Part shown: positions 1 to 5,588 of the stretch, in pieces
How the letters are laid out: each line of letters begins with the position of its first letter
Position numbering within the stretch: the first letter of the stretch is position 1
Notes under the pieces: generated by a model
Told to the model about the DNA's origin: nothing
Databases searched by the model: none
What the model saw: only the letters and a program-made list of their open reading frames with translations
Translations under genes and position numbers: made by a program
Origin: Nitrospirae bacterium GWC2_57_9
GTDB lineage: Bacteria; Nitrospirota; UBA9217
Assembly (NCBI GenBank): GCA_001805085.1
Contig: MHEA01000252.1
Location: 1-9,366 of the forward strand
Direction: 5' to 3'
DNA: 9,366 nt

Positions 1-1
1 C

Positions 2-36
2 AGTTCGGAGTGCGGAGTTCGGAGTTCGGAGTAAAG
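2..36. repeat. 7-bp tandem repeat array (upstream copy)
   Basis: Four tandem 7-bp units of the form AGTKCGG (AGTTCGG, AGTGCGG, AGTTCGG, AGTTCGG) run from 2 to 29. A degenerate fifth unit, AGTAAAG, follows to 36. The array begins at the window edge and may extend further upstream. The sequence CAGTTCGGAGT at 1-11 recurs exactly at 410-420, at the other end of the neighbouring gene. The array is seen directly; its function is unknown. Short 7-bp tandem repeats of this kind resemble the dispersed short tandem repeats known in some bacterial genomes. Confidence 0.85.
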
Positions 37-80
37 GAAAGGGCAAGGCGGTTGCACCTTCGGTTACGATCATTCCGGCG

Positions 81-443
81 ATGCGTTCTGAAGCTCCGAA
101 GATTTATAATGTCACGCTGCTCTGCGATACCCCGGACTTGCGGACCAAAGGGCTGCAGGGATTCCGGCAGCTCGAACAGGACGAAGCGGCACTGTTTGTA
201 TTCGAGCGGACCGGGCCGGTCAGCTTCTGGATGGGGTCTGTGACCTTTCCCATCGACATCATCTTCATCGGTCCTGACAGCAAGGTCGGCCGGGTCTATC
301 CCTTTTGCAAGCCGGCAAGCCTCGATGTCTATCCCTCGATCGGGTCGGTCAAATGGGTGATCGAGACAGCTGCGGGGTCAGGGATCAGCGTGGGGGATTC
401 GGTGAAATTCAGTTCGGAGTTGGGAGCTCGGAGTGCGGAGTGA
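81..443 (+). CDS. DUF192-family protein (start uncertain, possibly 5' truncated)
   Basis: DUF192 is a small, functionally uncharacterised fold, often exported. The family pattern is visible. There is a GLQGF turn at residues 24-28, matching the usual 'GLM.R' region. A DEAALFVF strand lies at 34-41, FWMGSVTFPIDIIFI at 49-63 (the family signature is FWMKNT.IPLDIIFI), and a closing VIETAAGSG..VGD..K block at 93-109. In the signature the usual K-N pair is replaced by G-S. The ATG at 81 has no convincing Shine-Dalgarno sequence. The reading frame is open upstream through the 7-bp repeats to the window edge, so the true start may lie earlier. No signal peptide is visible, although many family members have one. 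The last ten or so residues (SSELGARSAE) are encoded by the second repeat array, and the TGA stop lies inside that array. The gene is intact across the core domain; whether both ends are native is doubtful. Confidence 0.66.
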   Translation: MRSEAPKIYNVTLLCDTPDLRTKGLQGFRQLEQDEAALFVFERTGPVSFWMGSVTFPIDIIFIGPDSKVGRVYPFCKPASLDVYPSIGSVKWVIETAAGSGISVGDSVKFSSELGARSAE

Positions 444-482
444 AACAAATGCGGAATGCGGAGTGTGGAATGCGGAGTGAAA
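410..482. repeat. 7-bp tandem repeat array (downstream copy)
   Basis: This array has the same family of 7-bp units as at position 2 and the same orientation. AGTTCGG, AGTTGGG, AGCTCGG, AGTGCGG and AGTGAAA occupy 411-445. After a 2-bp slip come AATGCGG, AATGCGG, AGTGTGG, AATGCGG and AGTGAAA at 448-482. The consensus is A(G/A)T(G/T)CGG. The first half codes for the C-terminus and stop codon of the DUF192-family gene; the second half is intergenic. The units have diverged more than those at the upstream copy, suggesting an older or decaying array. Confidence 0.85.
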
Positions 483-500
483 AGCAAAAGTAATGCCTGG

Positions 501-574
501 CCTCACGGGAAGACACTAAGCCACGAGAGACGGCCTATTCTGATTTCTTGGCGTCTTTGCGGCTTTGCGCGAGA
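501..574. repeat. imperfect inverted repeat with 8-bp periodic arm
   Basis: The right arm (545-574) is built from near-identical 8-bp steps: CTTGGCGT, CTTTGCGG, CTTTGCGC. The left arm (501-530) matches its reverse complement at about 18 of 30 positions when aligned by eye, with a 14-nt spacer. A second echo follows: GAGATAAGCTTT at 571-582 and GAGATAAACTTT at 615-626. Arms of this kind ('...CGTCTTTGCGGCTTTGCGCGAGA...') are, as I recall, widely dispersed in environmental deltaproteobacterial and related genomes. No gene is visible in 484-630, and this repeat fills most of it. Confidence 0.5.
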
Positions 575-642
575 TAAGCTTTGATCTTTAGTTCGGTTTT
601 TTCGCGCTTTACCTGAGATAAACTTTTCACAAGGAACTCACA

Positions 643-1383
643 ATGCAAATCGGCTATCGTATAATCCGCCCTTCCGATATCGGCACCCAGGCCGTCAATT
701 TCGCCCAGATCTCGCTCTGGCGCAAGGCGGACTGGGGTGTGACGGACGGGGAGCGCGGCGTGCTGGAAGCGATCTCGACTGCGCGGAGATGCAGGGAAAA
801 GGGCATCCGTACGGTTTTTCACCCCCTTGAATATCCCATGACCGGCCGGCATGCAGACGGGACCGTGGATATGATACGGCAGCTGGCAACAGTGTCCGAT
901 CTCGGGATAATCATCCATGACGAGGGCGGGGAGGGGGGCAGGCTTTCGGGCGTCGAGGCTGTCCAGTACGGGGTCAATGTCCGGTCCCTCAGCAGGATCT
1001 GCCCGGTCTCGATCGAGAATTCCTACGACTCGGGCGACATCACCTGGTTCTGGGAGCGGTACGTGCTGCCCATGCCGGACGCTGTTTCCATAACGCTCGA
1101 CATCGGGCATCTCGAGCTTGCGGGCATCGACTCGGTCGGCTTCGTCAAGGCCATGCCGGAGAACCTGATCTCCCGCCTGCAGTTCGTGCATATGCACCAT
1201 CATGATGGTGATGGCCCCCATGCGGTCAAGGACCACCGGCCCCTGGTGCCCGGCTGCCGCGAGATCGAAGCTTTAAAGCTCCTGCTGAAAAGAAAGAAGG
1301 ATCTCCGGGTAATCGTGGAACTGGACGCGGCGGACCAGGGGATGAAGGACAGCATCGAGCTGCTGCGGAGGCTGGATCAATAA
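643..1383 (+). CDS. xylose-isomerase-like TIM-barrel protein (sugar phosphate isomerase/epimerase-like, AP2Ec family)
   Basis: This 246-residue cytosolic protein has no signal peptide or membrane segment. It shows the metal-ligand pattern of the xylose isomerase-like/endonuclease IV TIM-barrel superfamily: His60 in VFHPLEY, Glu125 in VSIENSYD, Asp153 and His156 in LDIGHLEL, His183 to His187 in VHMHHHDGDG, and Glu226 in VIVELD, each at a strand end. The family holds divalent-metal isomerases, epimerases and AP endonucleases; which reaction this one performs cannot be told. The ATG at 643 is preceded by AAGGA at 631-635 with 7-nt spacing, which supports this start. The gene stands alone, convergent with the cytochrome gene 50 bp away. 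It is a distant relative, not a close duplicate, of the TIM-barrel gene at 2246. The fold assignment is fairly sure; substrate and pathway are unknown. Confidence 0.82.
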   Translation: MQIGYRIIRPSDIGTQAVNFAQISLWRKADWGVTDGERGVLEAISTARRCREKGIRTVFHPLEYPMTGRHADGTVDMIRQLATVSDLGIIIHDEGGEGGRLSGVEAVQYGVNVRSLSRICPVSIENSYDSGDITWFWERYVLPMPDAVSITLDIGHLELAGIDSVGFVKAMPENLISRLQFVHMHHHDGDGPHAVKDHRPLVPGCREIEALKLLLKRKKDLRVIVELDAADQGMKDSIELLRRLDQ

Positions 1384-1433
1384 AGACAGATTCGTAAAAG
1401 TCAGGCAAAAAAATATTTCCCTTTTCCCCTGCA

Positions 1434-1820
1434 TCAATATTTATGGCACCGCTGGCACAGGTTTTTGGGCCGGTCCCGGAGCATCTTGCCGTATACATTG
1501 GAATGGGGATCGTGGCAGGTTGCACAGGTGATCCTGTTGTCCGAGAGGGGAAGTCCCGTTACTGCCATGGAAGGTACAATGTCGACCTTATGCTCGGCCG
1601 GGGATTTCCGGTCGGGATGGCAGTCAAGGCAGAGTTCAGAGAGGGGCTTGTGCAGGCCGGCTGCCCCTTTGGCTGTGTCCCGGTGGCAGAGGGAGCAGTC
1701 TTTTTTTATCTCCGGAATCCCGGTATTTCCGCCGACCGCCGTTCCCGCACAGGACAGAACCAGGGCGAGCAGGGGGAGAGCGAGCCCTGTTGTTTTCCGG
1801 GAAGTCGTCTTTTCCGCCAT
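1434..1820 (-). CDS. small secreted tetraheme cytochrome c (CXXCH repeat protein)
   Basis: The 128-residue product carries four CXXCH heme-attachment motifs: CSLCH (42-46), CLDCH (64-68), CATCH (99-103) followed by DPH, and CQRCH (122-126), which ends two residues before the C-terminus. The N-terminus has a charged n-region (KTTSRK) and a hydrophobic stretch LALPLLALVL at 13-22. Cleavage is probably near AVGG (28-31), giving a periplasmic or extracytoplasmic electron carrier. Cys24 in VLSC could instead be a poor lipobox. Only three non-motif histidines exist (57, 77, 106), one short of bis-His ligation for all four hemes, so one heme may use Met or another ligand. The start at 1820 is chosen because AAGGAGGT lies 5 nt upstream (plus-strand 1826-1833); an in-frame start at 1847 lies upstream of this site and would add nine residues ahead of the signal peptide. 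No partner oxidoreductase or cytochrome maturation gene lies nearby. Confidence 0.88.
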   Translation of the reverse strand: MAEKTTSRKTTGLALPLLALVLSCAGTAVGGNTGIPEIKKDCSLCHRDTAKGAAGLHKPLSELCLDCHPDRKSPAEHKVDIVPSMAVTGLPLSDNRITCATCHDPHSNVYGKMLRDRPKNLCQRCHKY

Positions 1821-1845
1821 AGGGGACCTCCTTCCTTGCTTCCCC

Positions 1846-1875
1846 ACTATAAATCAGGACCGCCAAAAGAATCAA
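1846..1875 (-). promoter_or_regulatory. putative sigma-70 promoter for the tetraheme cytochrome gene
   Basis: Read on the minus strand, TTGATT (plus-strand 1870-1875) and TATAGT (1846-1851) are separated by 18 bp. They lie about 26 bp upstream of the cytochrome ATG at 1820. This would give a leader of roughly 20 nt that contains the AAGGAGGT ribosome-binding site. It is inferred from consensus only. Confidence 0.5.
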
Positions 1876-1893
1876 CAGAAGCCTGAAAAAATC

Positions 1894-1922
1894 TTGTTTT
1901 TAACCGGTTCATTGTTTATAAT
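1894..1922 (+). promoter_or_regulatory. putative sigma-70 promoter for the fmdB-like operon
   Basis: TTGTTT at 1894-1899 is followed, with the ideal 17-bp spacing, by a perfect TATAAT at 1917-1922. Transcription would start near 1929, about 25 nt before the ATG at 1955. An AGGAGGT ribosome-binding site at 1944-1950 lies within that leader. The -35 box matches the consensus at three of six positions. It faces away from the cytochrome promoter, making this a divergent regulatory region. Confidence 0.62.
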
Positions 1923-1954
1923 ACCAACCTATTTAATTTTTTCAGGAGGTTATC

Positions 1955-2239
1955 ATGCCGGTGTACGAATATGAATGCGGCAGCTGCAACGGCCGCTTTG
2001 AAGTCACCAGGAAATTCAGCGACCCCGAGTTAACGGTATGTCAGCTCTGCAATGCGCCTTCTGTGCGGAAAGTGCTCTCTCCGATGGCCTTCGTGCTCAA
2101 GGGCTCCGGATGGTATGCTACCGATTATGCAGGGAAAAAGTCCGGAGAACCGGAAAAGCCCTGCAAGGAGGAGCCCAAAGCCGGGGCTGGCTGTGCGGCA
2201 GGCGGCTGCGCCTCGGGCGGATGTCCAGCAAAGAGCTGA
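1955..2239 (+). CDS. FmdB-family zinc-ribbon protein
   Basis: This 94-residue protein opens with the typical FmdB sequence MPVYEYECGSC. A four-Cys zinc ribbon is formed by C8, C11, C29 and C32. The family's FVLKGSGWYATDY segment follows at about residues 46-58. The tail is Gly/Ala/Lys-rich with four more cysteines (C70, C80, C85, C90), the last three spaced C-x4-C-x4-C. Cys-rich tails are common in this family. FmdB was named as a putative regulator near formamidase/amidase genes; the biochemical role of most members, this one included, is unknown. The start is firm: AGGAGGT lies 4 nt upstream, preceded by a good promoter. It is the first gene of the long operon, and only 6 bp separate it from the TIM-barrel gene. 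It probably acts in the cytoplasm as a metal-binding or nucleic-acid-binding small protein. Confidence 0.9.
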   Translation: MPVYEYECGSCNGRFEVTRKFSDPELTVCQLCNAPSVRKVLSPMAFVLKGSGWYATDYAGKKSGEPEKPCKEEPKAGAGCAAGGCASGGCPAKS

Positions 2240-2245
2240 TCCCTG

Positions 2246-3025
2246 ATGGAGCCGATCCATATCCATATCCCGTTCCCGAAGCTGAAGGATTATATCGAGC
2301 TGCTGCGCAAGCGGCGTTATGACCTCGAGATATACCTTTCGGCCGCTGTCCTGGACCAGTTGGAACGGGACGACCTGGAAGCCCTCAAGAAAAACCTGGA
2401 CTGGAACCCCGCGCTCACGCTGCATGCTCCCTTCATGGACATGAACCCCGGTGCCGTGGACCCCATGGTACGGTCGGTGACCCAGGTTCGTTTCCGGCAG
2501 CTCCTGAACGTGGCCGGCATCCTGAAGCCGCGGGCGGCGGTGTTCCACGCGGCCTACGATCGCTGGCGTTACAGCGGGCGCAAGGACATCTGGCTCAGCA
2601 ACAGCATCGATACCTGGAACAAGGTGATGGAGACCGCTACGAGCATCGGCATGCGGGTGGCCGTCGAGAACGTGTTCGACGAGGATCCCGACGCGCTCGA
2701 GATGCTGATCAGGGAGATCGCGAGGCCGGGCTTCGGGTTCTGTTTCGATACCGGTCATTTCAACCTCTTTTCAAAGGTATCCATGGAACAGTGGTTCGAC
2801 CGTCTCGGAAAGCACCTGGTCGAGGTCCATCTTCATGACAATGACGGCACGGCCGATTCCCATTGGGCCCTCGGCCGGGGGAAGATTGATTTCGAGAAGT
2901 TCTTTTCGCTCCTGCAGAGGCATGCGCCGGCCCCGGTCTATACCATCGAGGCGCACGACAAGGACGATATCGAAACCAGCCTTGAGCGGGTGAGATCCCT
3001 GCTCACGAACAAGGGGAAGGGTTGA
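2246..3025 (+). CDS. sugar phosphate isomerase/epimerase-like TIM-barrel protein
   Basis: This 259-residue soluble protein belongs to the xylose isomerase-like TIM-barrel (AP2Ec) superfamily. The expected metal-site residues appear in order: His60 (LTLHAPF), His101 (VFHAAYD), Glu141 (VAVENVFDED), Asp168 and His171 (CFDTGHFNL), His195 and His197 (VHLHDNDG), a DSHWALGRG loop near 203-211, and Glu235 (YTIEAHD). The loop resembles the 'H.. pG.G.idf' element of this family and is followed by KIDFEKFF, as is usual. The set of ligands is complete, so the protein is probably an active metal enzyme; the substrate is unknown. No strong Shine-Dalgarno precedes the ATG, and it lies 6 bp after the fmdB-like stop, so translation is probably coupled. 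Its stop overlaps the next start by one base (TGATG). It is diverged from the TIM-barrel gene at 643. Confidence 0.87.
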   Translation: MEPIHIHIPFPKLKDYIELLRKRRYDLEIYLSAAVLDQLERDDLEALKKNLDWNPALTLHAPFMDMNPGAVDPMVRSVTQVRFRQLLNVAGILKPRAAVFHAAYDRWRYSGRKDIWLSNSIDTWNKVMETATSIGMRVAVENVFDEDPDALEMLIREIARPGFGFCFDTGHFNLFSKVSMEQWFDRLGKHLVEVHLHDNDGTADSHWALGRGKIDFEKFFSLLQRHAPAPVYTIEAHDKDDIETSLERVRSLLTNKGKG

Positions 3026-4824
3026 TGCGGTTGCCGGTTCCGGGGCGCTGTATCGTTCATATTGCTATGATCATGAAAAAAACCATATTAATGCTGCTCC
3101 TGGCCATTACGGTCGCTTCCTGCGCGTCCACTTCGGCGACCATGCCGGAGCTGACCCTGCAGCACATGACCGGCGAGTCCCGTTCGCACGCGGATGCCTA
3201 TTACCACTTCATGCTCGGGAACCTGCTGGAGCAGGACGGGGATTACGACGGCGCATTCAAGGAGTACCAGAGGACCGAGCAGCTCGATCCGGGTTCCGCC
3301 GAGGTTGCGCTGCTGCTCGCGTCCCTGTCGCTCCGGAGGGGCGACGTGGAACAGGGGACCGTCTACGCGAAGAAGGCGGTTGAGCTTGCCCCGGACAAGG
3401 CCAACGCTCTCCTGCTGCTGGCCAATATCTACACGAGCAAGAAGAAATACGACGAGACGGCGGAGATCTATCGCAGGGTGATCGCGATGGAACCCAAAAA
3501 GGAGGACACCTACATTTATCTCGGATCGCTCTATGCCGGGATGAAGCGCTGGGACGAGGCGATCAAGACCCTCAAGCAGCTGGAAAAGGTGAACCCCAAC
3601 TCGCTCATGGCTCCCTACTATATGGGCAGGATCTACTCCGATCGCCAGATGTTCCCCGAGGCGATCGCCGAATTCAAGCGCGCGATCGCGGTGCGGGATG
3701 ATTTCGAGCCGGCCTATACCAGCCTGGCCTTCGTGTATGAGCTCCAGAACCAGCCGGCCAGCGCCATCGAAACCTACCGGAGGGCCCTGGCCGTCAACCC
3801 CCATAACATGGAGGTCGCTTCGCGCCTGGGGCAGCTGTTCATCCAGCAGAACTCGCTCGACGATGCGCTGGAGCAGTTCAAGCTCCTCGTGGCGAACGAC
3901 CCCCGGAACTACGACGCCTATGTGAAGATGGGACTCATTTACGCCGAAAAAAAACAGTACGAACGGGCGAAGGAATCCTTCCTGGTCGTGTCGCAGGCCG
4001 AGCCCAAGGACCTGAAGATAAAACGCTACCTCGCTTCGACGCTGGTGGCCCTCGAGCGGTACGATGAGGCGCTGGCGGAGTACCAGGCGATCCTGAATGC
4101 GGCCCCGGACGACACGGACATCCTTCTGCAGATATCCTATATCTATGCGCAGCAGAAACGGACGGCACAGGCGATCCCGCTTCTGGCGCAGGCCGTGCGG
4201 GACCAGCCCGGCAAAGCAGAGCTTTACCTTTACCTCGCCAATGCCCATATGGACCTGGAAGAGTACGGGCGGGCGGCCGAAGTGCTGAAAAAGGGAATCG
4301 AACTCGCCCCCGACCGCGACGATCTCATGTTCACCCTTGCCATTGCCTACGAAAAGCAGGGACGGCGGGATGACATGATCAACGCGTTGAACAAGGCGCT
4401 GGAACTCAAGCCGGACAACCCGGACGCCCTCAATTACCTCGGGTACTCCTATGCCGAAAAAGGGGAAAAGCTGGATGAAGCGATCCTGCTGATCAAGCGC
4501 GCGCTCCTGCTCAAGCCCGAAAGCGGCTATATCATGGACAGCCTCGCCTGGGCCTATTATCAGAAGGGCATGCTGGCGGAGGCGCTGGATCTCATGAAAA
4601 AAGCGGTTGACAAGACCAGGGATGACGATCCGGTGATGCGCGAGCATCTGGGTGATATCTATTTCAAACGGTCCGAGAAGGCAAAGGCCCGCGAACAATG
4701 GCTGCGATCGCTGGAACTGGACCCGAAGAACGGGAAGCTCAAGGACCGGTTCCGGGGAGCGGGCTTCGGCGACCCGGACGTGCTGCTCAAGGACCTGAAG
4801 CCGAGAAAAAAGAGCATGAAGTGA
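3025..4824 (+). CDS. outer-membrane TPR lipoprotein with about 15 tandem repeats
   Basis: This predicted lipoprotein consists almost wholly of tetratricopeptide repeats. I count about 15 back-to-back 34-residue units, from HADAYYHFMLG near 3190 to a last unit ending LELDPK near 4730, with 1-2 extra residues in the last few. A basic tail (KPRKKSMK) follows. Such arrays form superhelical scaffolds for protein partners. The signal sequence MKKTILMLLLAITVASC has a clear lipobox (V-A-S-C), and the residue after the lipidated Cys is Ala, which favours outer-membrane sorting. Two starts are possible: ATG at 3025, coupled to the upstream stop (TGATG) and preceded by GGGGAAGG, or ATG at 3073, which gives a textbook 17-residue signal peptide but has no visible ribosome-binding site. 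The mature protein is the same. The gene overlaps the next by 4 bp (GTGA). A TPR gene immediately before lolB-ispE is also known in Pseudomonas, suggesting a role in envelope biogenesis. Confidence 0.88.
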   Translation: MRLPVPGRCIVHIAMIMKKTILMLLLAITVASCASTSATMPELTLQHMTGESRSHADAYYHFMLGNLLEQDGDYDGAFKEYQRTEQLDPGSAEVALLLASLSLRRGDVEQGTVYAKKAVELAPDKANALLLLANIYTSKKKYDETAEIYRRVIAMEPKKEDTYIYLGSLYAGMKRWDEAIKTLKQLEKVNPNSLMAPYYMGRIYSDRQMFPEAIAEFKRAIAVRDDFEPAYTSLAFVYELQNQPASAIETYRRALAVNPHNMEVASRLGQLFIQQNSLDDALEQFKLLVANDPRNYDAYVKMGLIYAEKKQYERAKESFLVVSQAEPKDLKIKRYLASTLVALERYDEALAEYQAILNAAPDDTDILLQISYIYAQQKRTAQAIPLLAQAVRDQPGKAELYLYLANAHMDLEEYGRAAEVLKKGIELAPDRDDLMFTLAIAYEKQGRRDDMINALNKALELKPDNPDALNYLGYSYAEKGEKLDEAILLIKRALLLKPESGYIMDSLAWAYYQKGMLAEALDLMKKAVDKTRDDDPVMREHLGDIYFKRSEKAKAREQWLRSLELDPKNGKLKDRFRGAGFGDPDVLLKDLKPRKKSMK

Positions 4825-5588
4825 AGATCATACGATTCCTTCCCGTTGTAATCATCCCGCTCCTGTTCGCCTGCCTCCCCAAAAAACCGGAAATTCCCAT
4901 GACCGAGGTCCCGGCGGGGCAGCTCGTGCAGGCCCTTGAACAGCGCCTCCGGTCCTTTTCCGGCTTGAAGGCCATGGCCGGCATCCGCGCCGTACGAAAG
5001 GACCGAAGACGTTCCTTTGAGACCGTCGCGGTCCTGGTGAGGGGCCAGGAGCGCTTCCGCATGGATGCTTACGGCCCCCTGGGCGAGACCCTGGTTTCCC
5101 TGGTCTGGAACGGGGAGACCATGGTTGCCGACCTGGGGGGGCAGCGCAGGGTGATACCGCCGAAAAGCTCCGGCCTCGAACGTCTCCTCGGCGCCGACGT
5201 GGACCCCGCAGAGCTGTGCGCCATTTTTTCCGGGAACGTGCCCGCGGCCTCGCTCGGGCCAGACAGCCGGGTGTTTTGTTCGGGAACAGGCACCTGTGTG
5301 CTGGAGACGAAGCAGGACGAAAAAGTGTTCCGCGTCCATCCCGCACAGGGCTGGGAATCGGAGGCGACCGTGCGGTCCTACGAGGTCTACCGTGGCCGGA
5401 GCCTTGTGTACCGGGTCATCTACGGCTCCCCTGAAACGGTTTCCGGCTACTCGCTTCCCCGCACGATCGTCGTCGAAAACCCCGACAAGCGCATGACGCT
5501 CACCATCTCCTATTCCGAAGCGGAGGTGAATGTTTCGCTCCAGGAAGAGGTGTTCACACTCCCGGGCGAGGAAGGGACGGACCGATGA
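4821..5588 (+). CDS. LolB-like / DUF4292-like outer-membrane lipoprotein
   Basis: The product has 255 residues and starts at GTG 4821, which overlaps the TPR stop as GTGA. This start gives MKIIRFLPVVIIPLLFAC, a lipoprotein signal with lipobox L15-F16-A17-C18 and Leu at +2 (outer-membrane sorting). An in-frame ATG at 4698 lies deep in the TPR gene and would bury the signal, so it is rejected. The mature part looks like the LolB/LolA half-barrel family and DUF4292: an early 'LRSFSGLKAMAGIRA' helix-strand, then 'FRMDAYGPLGETLVSLVWNG' (a classic LolB-like strand pair), and late beta strands up to LPGEEG. LolB receives lipoproteins from LolA and inserts them in the outer membrane. Sequence similarity is weak, so assignment rests on fold pattern plus position: lolB also precedes ispE in E. 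coli. VFCSGTGTC in the middle has two nearby Cys that could form a disulfide. The stop overlaps ispE as ATGA. Confidence 0.75.
   Translation: MKIIRFLPVVIIPLLFACLPKKPEIPMTEVPAGQLVQALEQRLRSFSGLKAMAGIRAVRKDRRRSFETVAVLVRGQERFRMDAYGPLGETLVSLVWNGETMVADLGGQRRVIPPKSSGLERLLGADVDPAELCAIFSGNVPAASLGPDSRVFCSGTGTCVLETKQDEKVFRVHPAQGWESEATVRSYEVYRGRSLVYRVIYGSPETVSGYSLPRTIVVENPDKRMTLTISYSEAEVNVSLQEEVFTLPGEEGTDR

Noticed and set aside
1..482. CRISPR array
   Set aside because: The units are 7 bp and contiguous, with no spacers and no long identical repeats; no cas gene is present.
581..624. Possible promoter for the TIM-barrel gene at 643
   Set aside because: TTGATC and TAAACT can be picked out, but the spacing is far from 17 bp and the region is occupied by repeat sequence. 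Not convincing enough to list.
535..1236. Minus-strand open frame of 233 codons opposite the first TIM-barrel gene
   Set aside because: The plus-strand product has ordered metal-site motifs and a ribosome-binding site; the reverse frame has neither and runs into the 8-bp repeat.
1384..1433. Terminator between the convergent TIM-barrel and cytochrome genes
   Set aside because: There is an A-rich run and a small AAATATTT palindrome, but no GC stem followed by a T-run on either strand.
3088..4698. Minus-strand open frame of 536 codons opposite the TPR gene
   Set aside because: The regular TPR codon pattern on the plus strand explains it; the antisense product shows only a mirrored repeat periodicity and no domain.
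4698..4820. Upstream in-frame ATG for the LolB-like lipoprotein
   Set aside because: It would add 41 polar residues before a lipoprotein signal and overlap the TPR gene by 127 bp. The GTG at 4821 gives a clean signal peptide and a typical 4-bp overlap.
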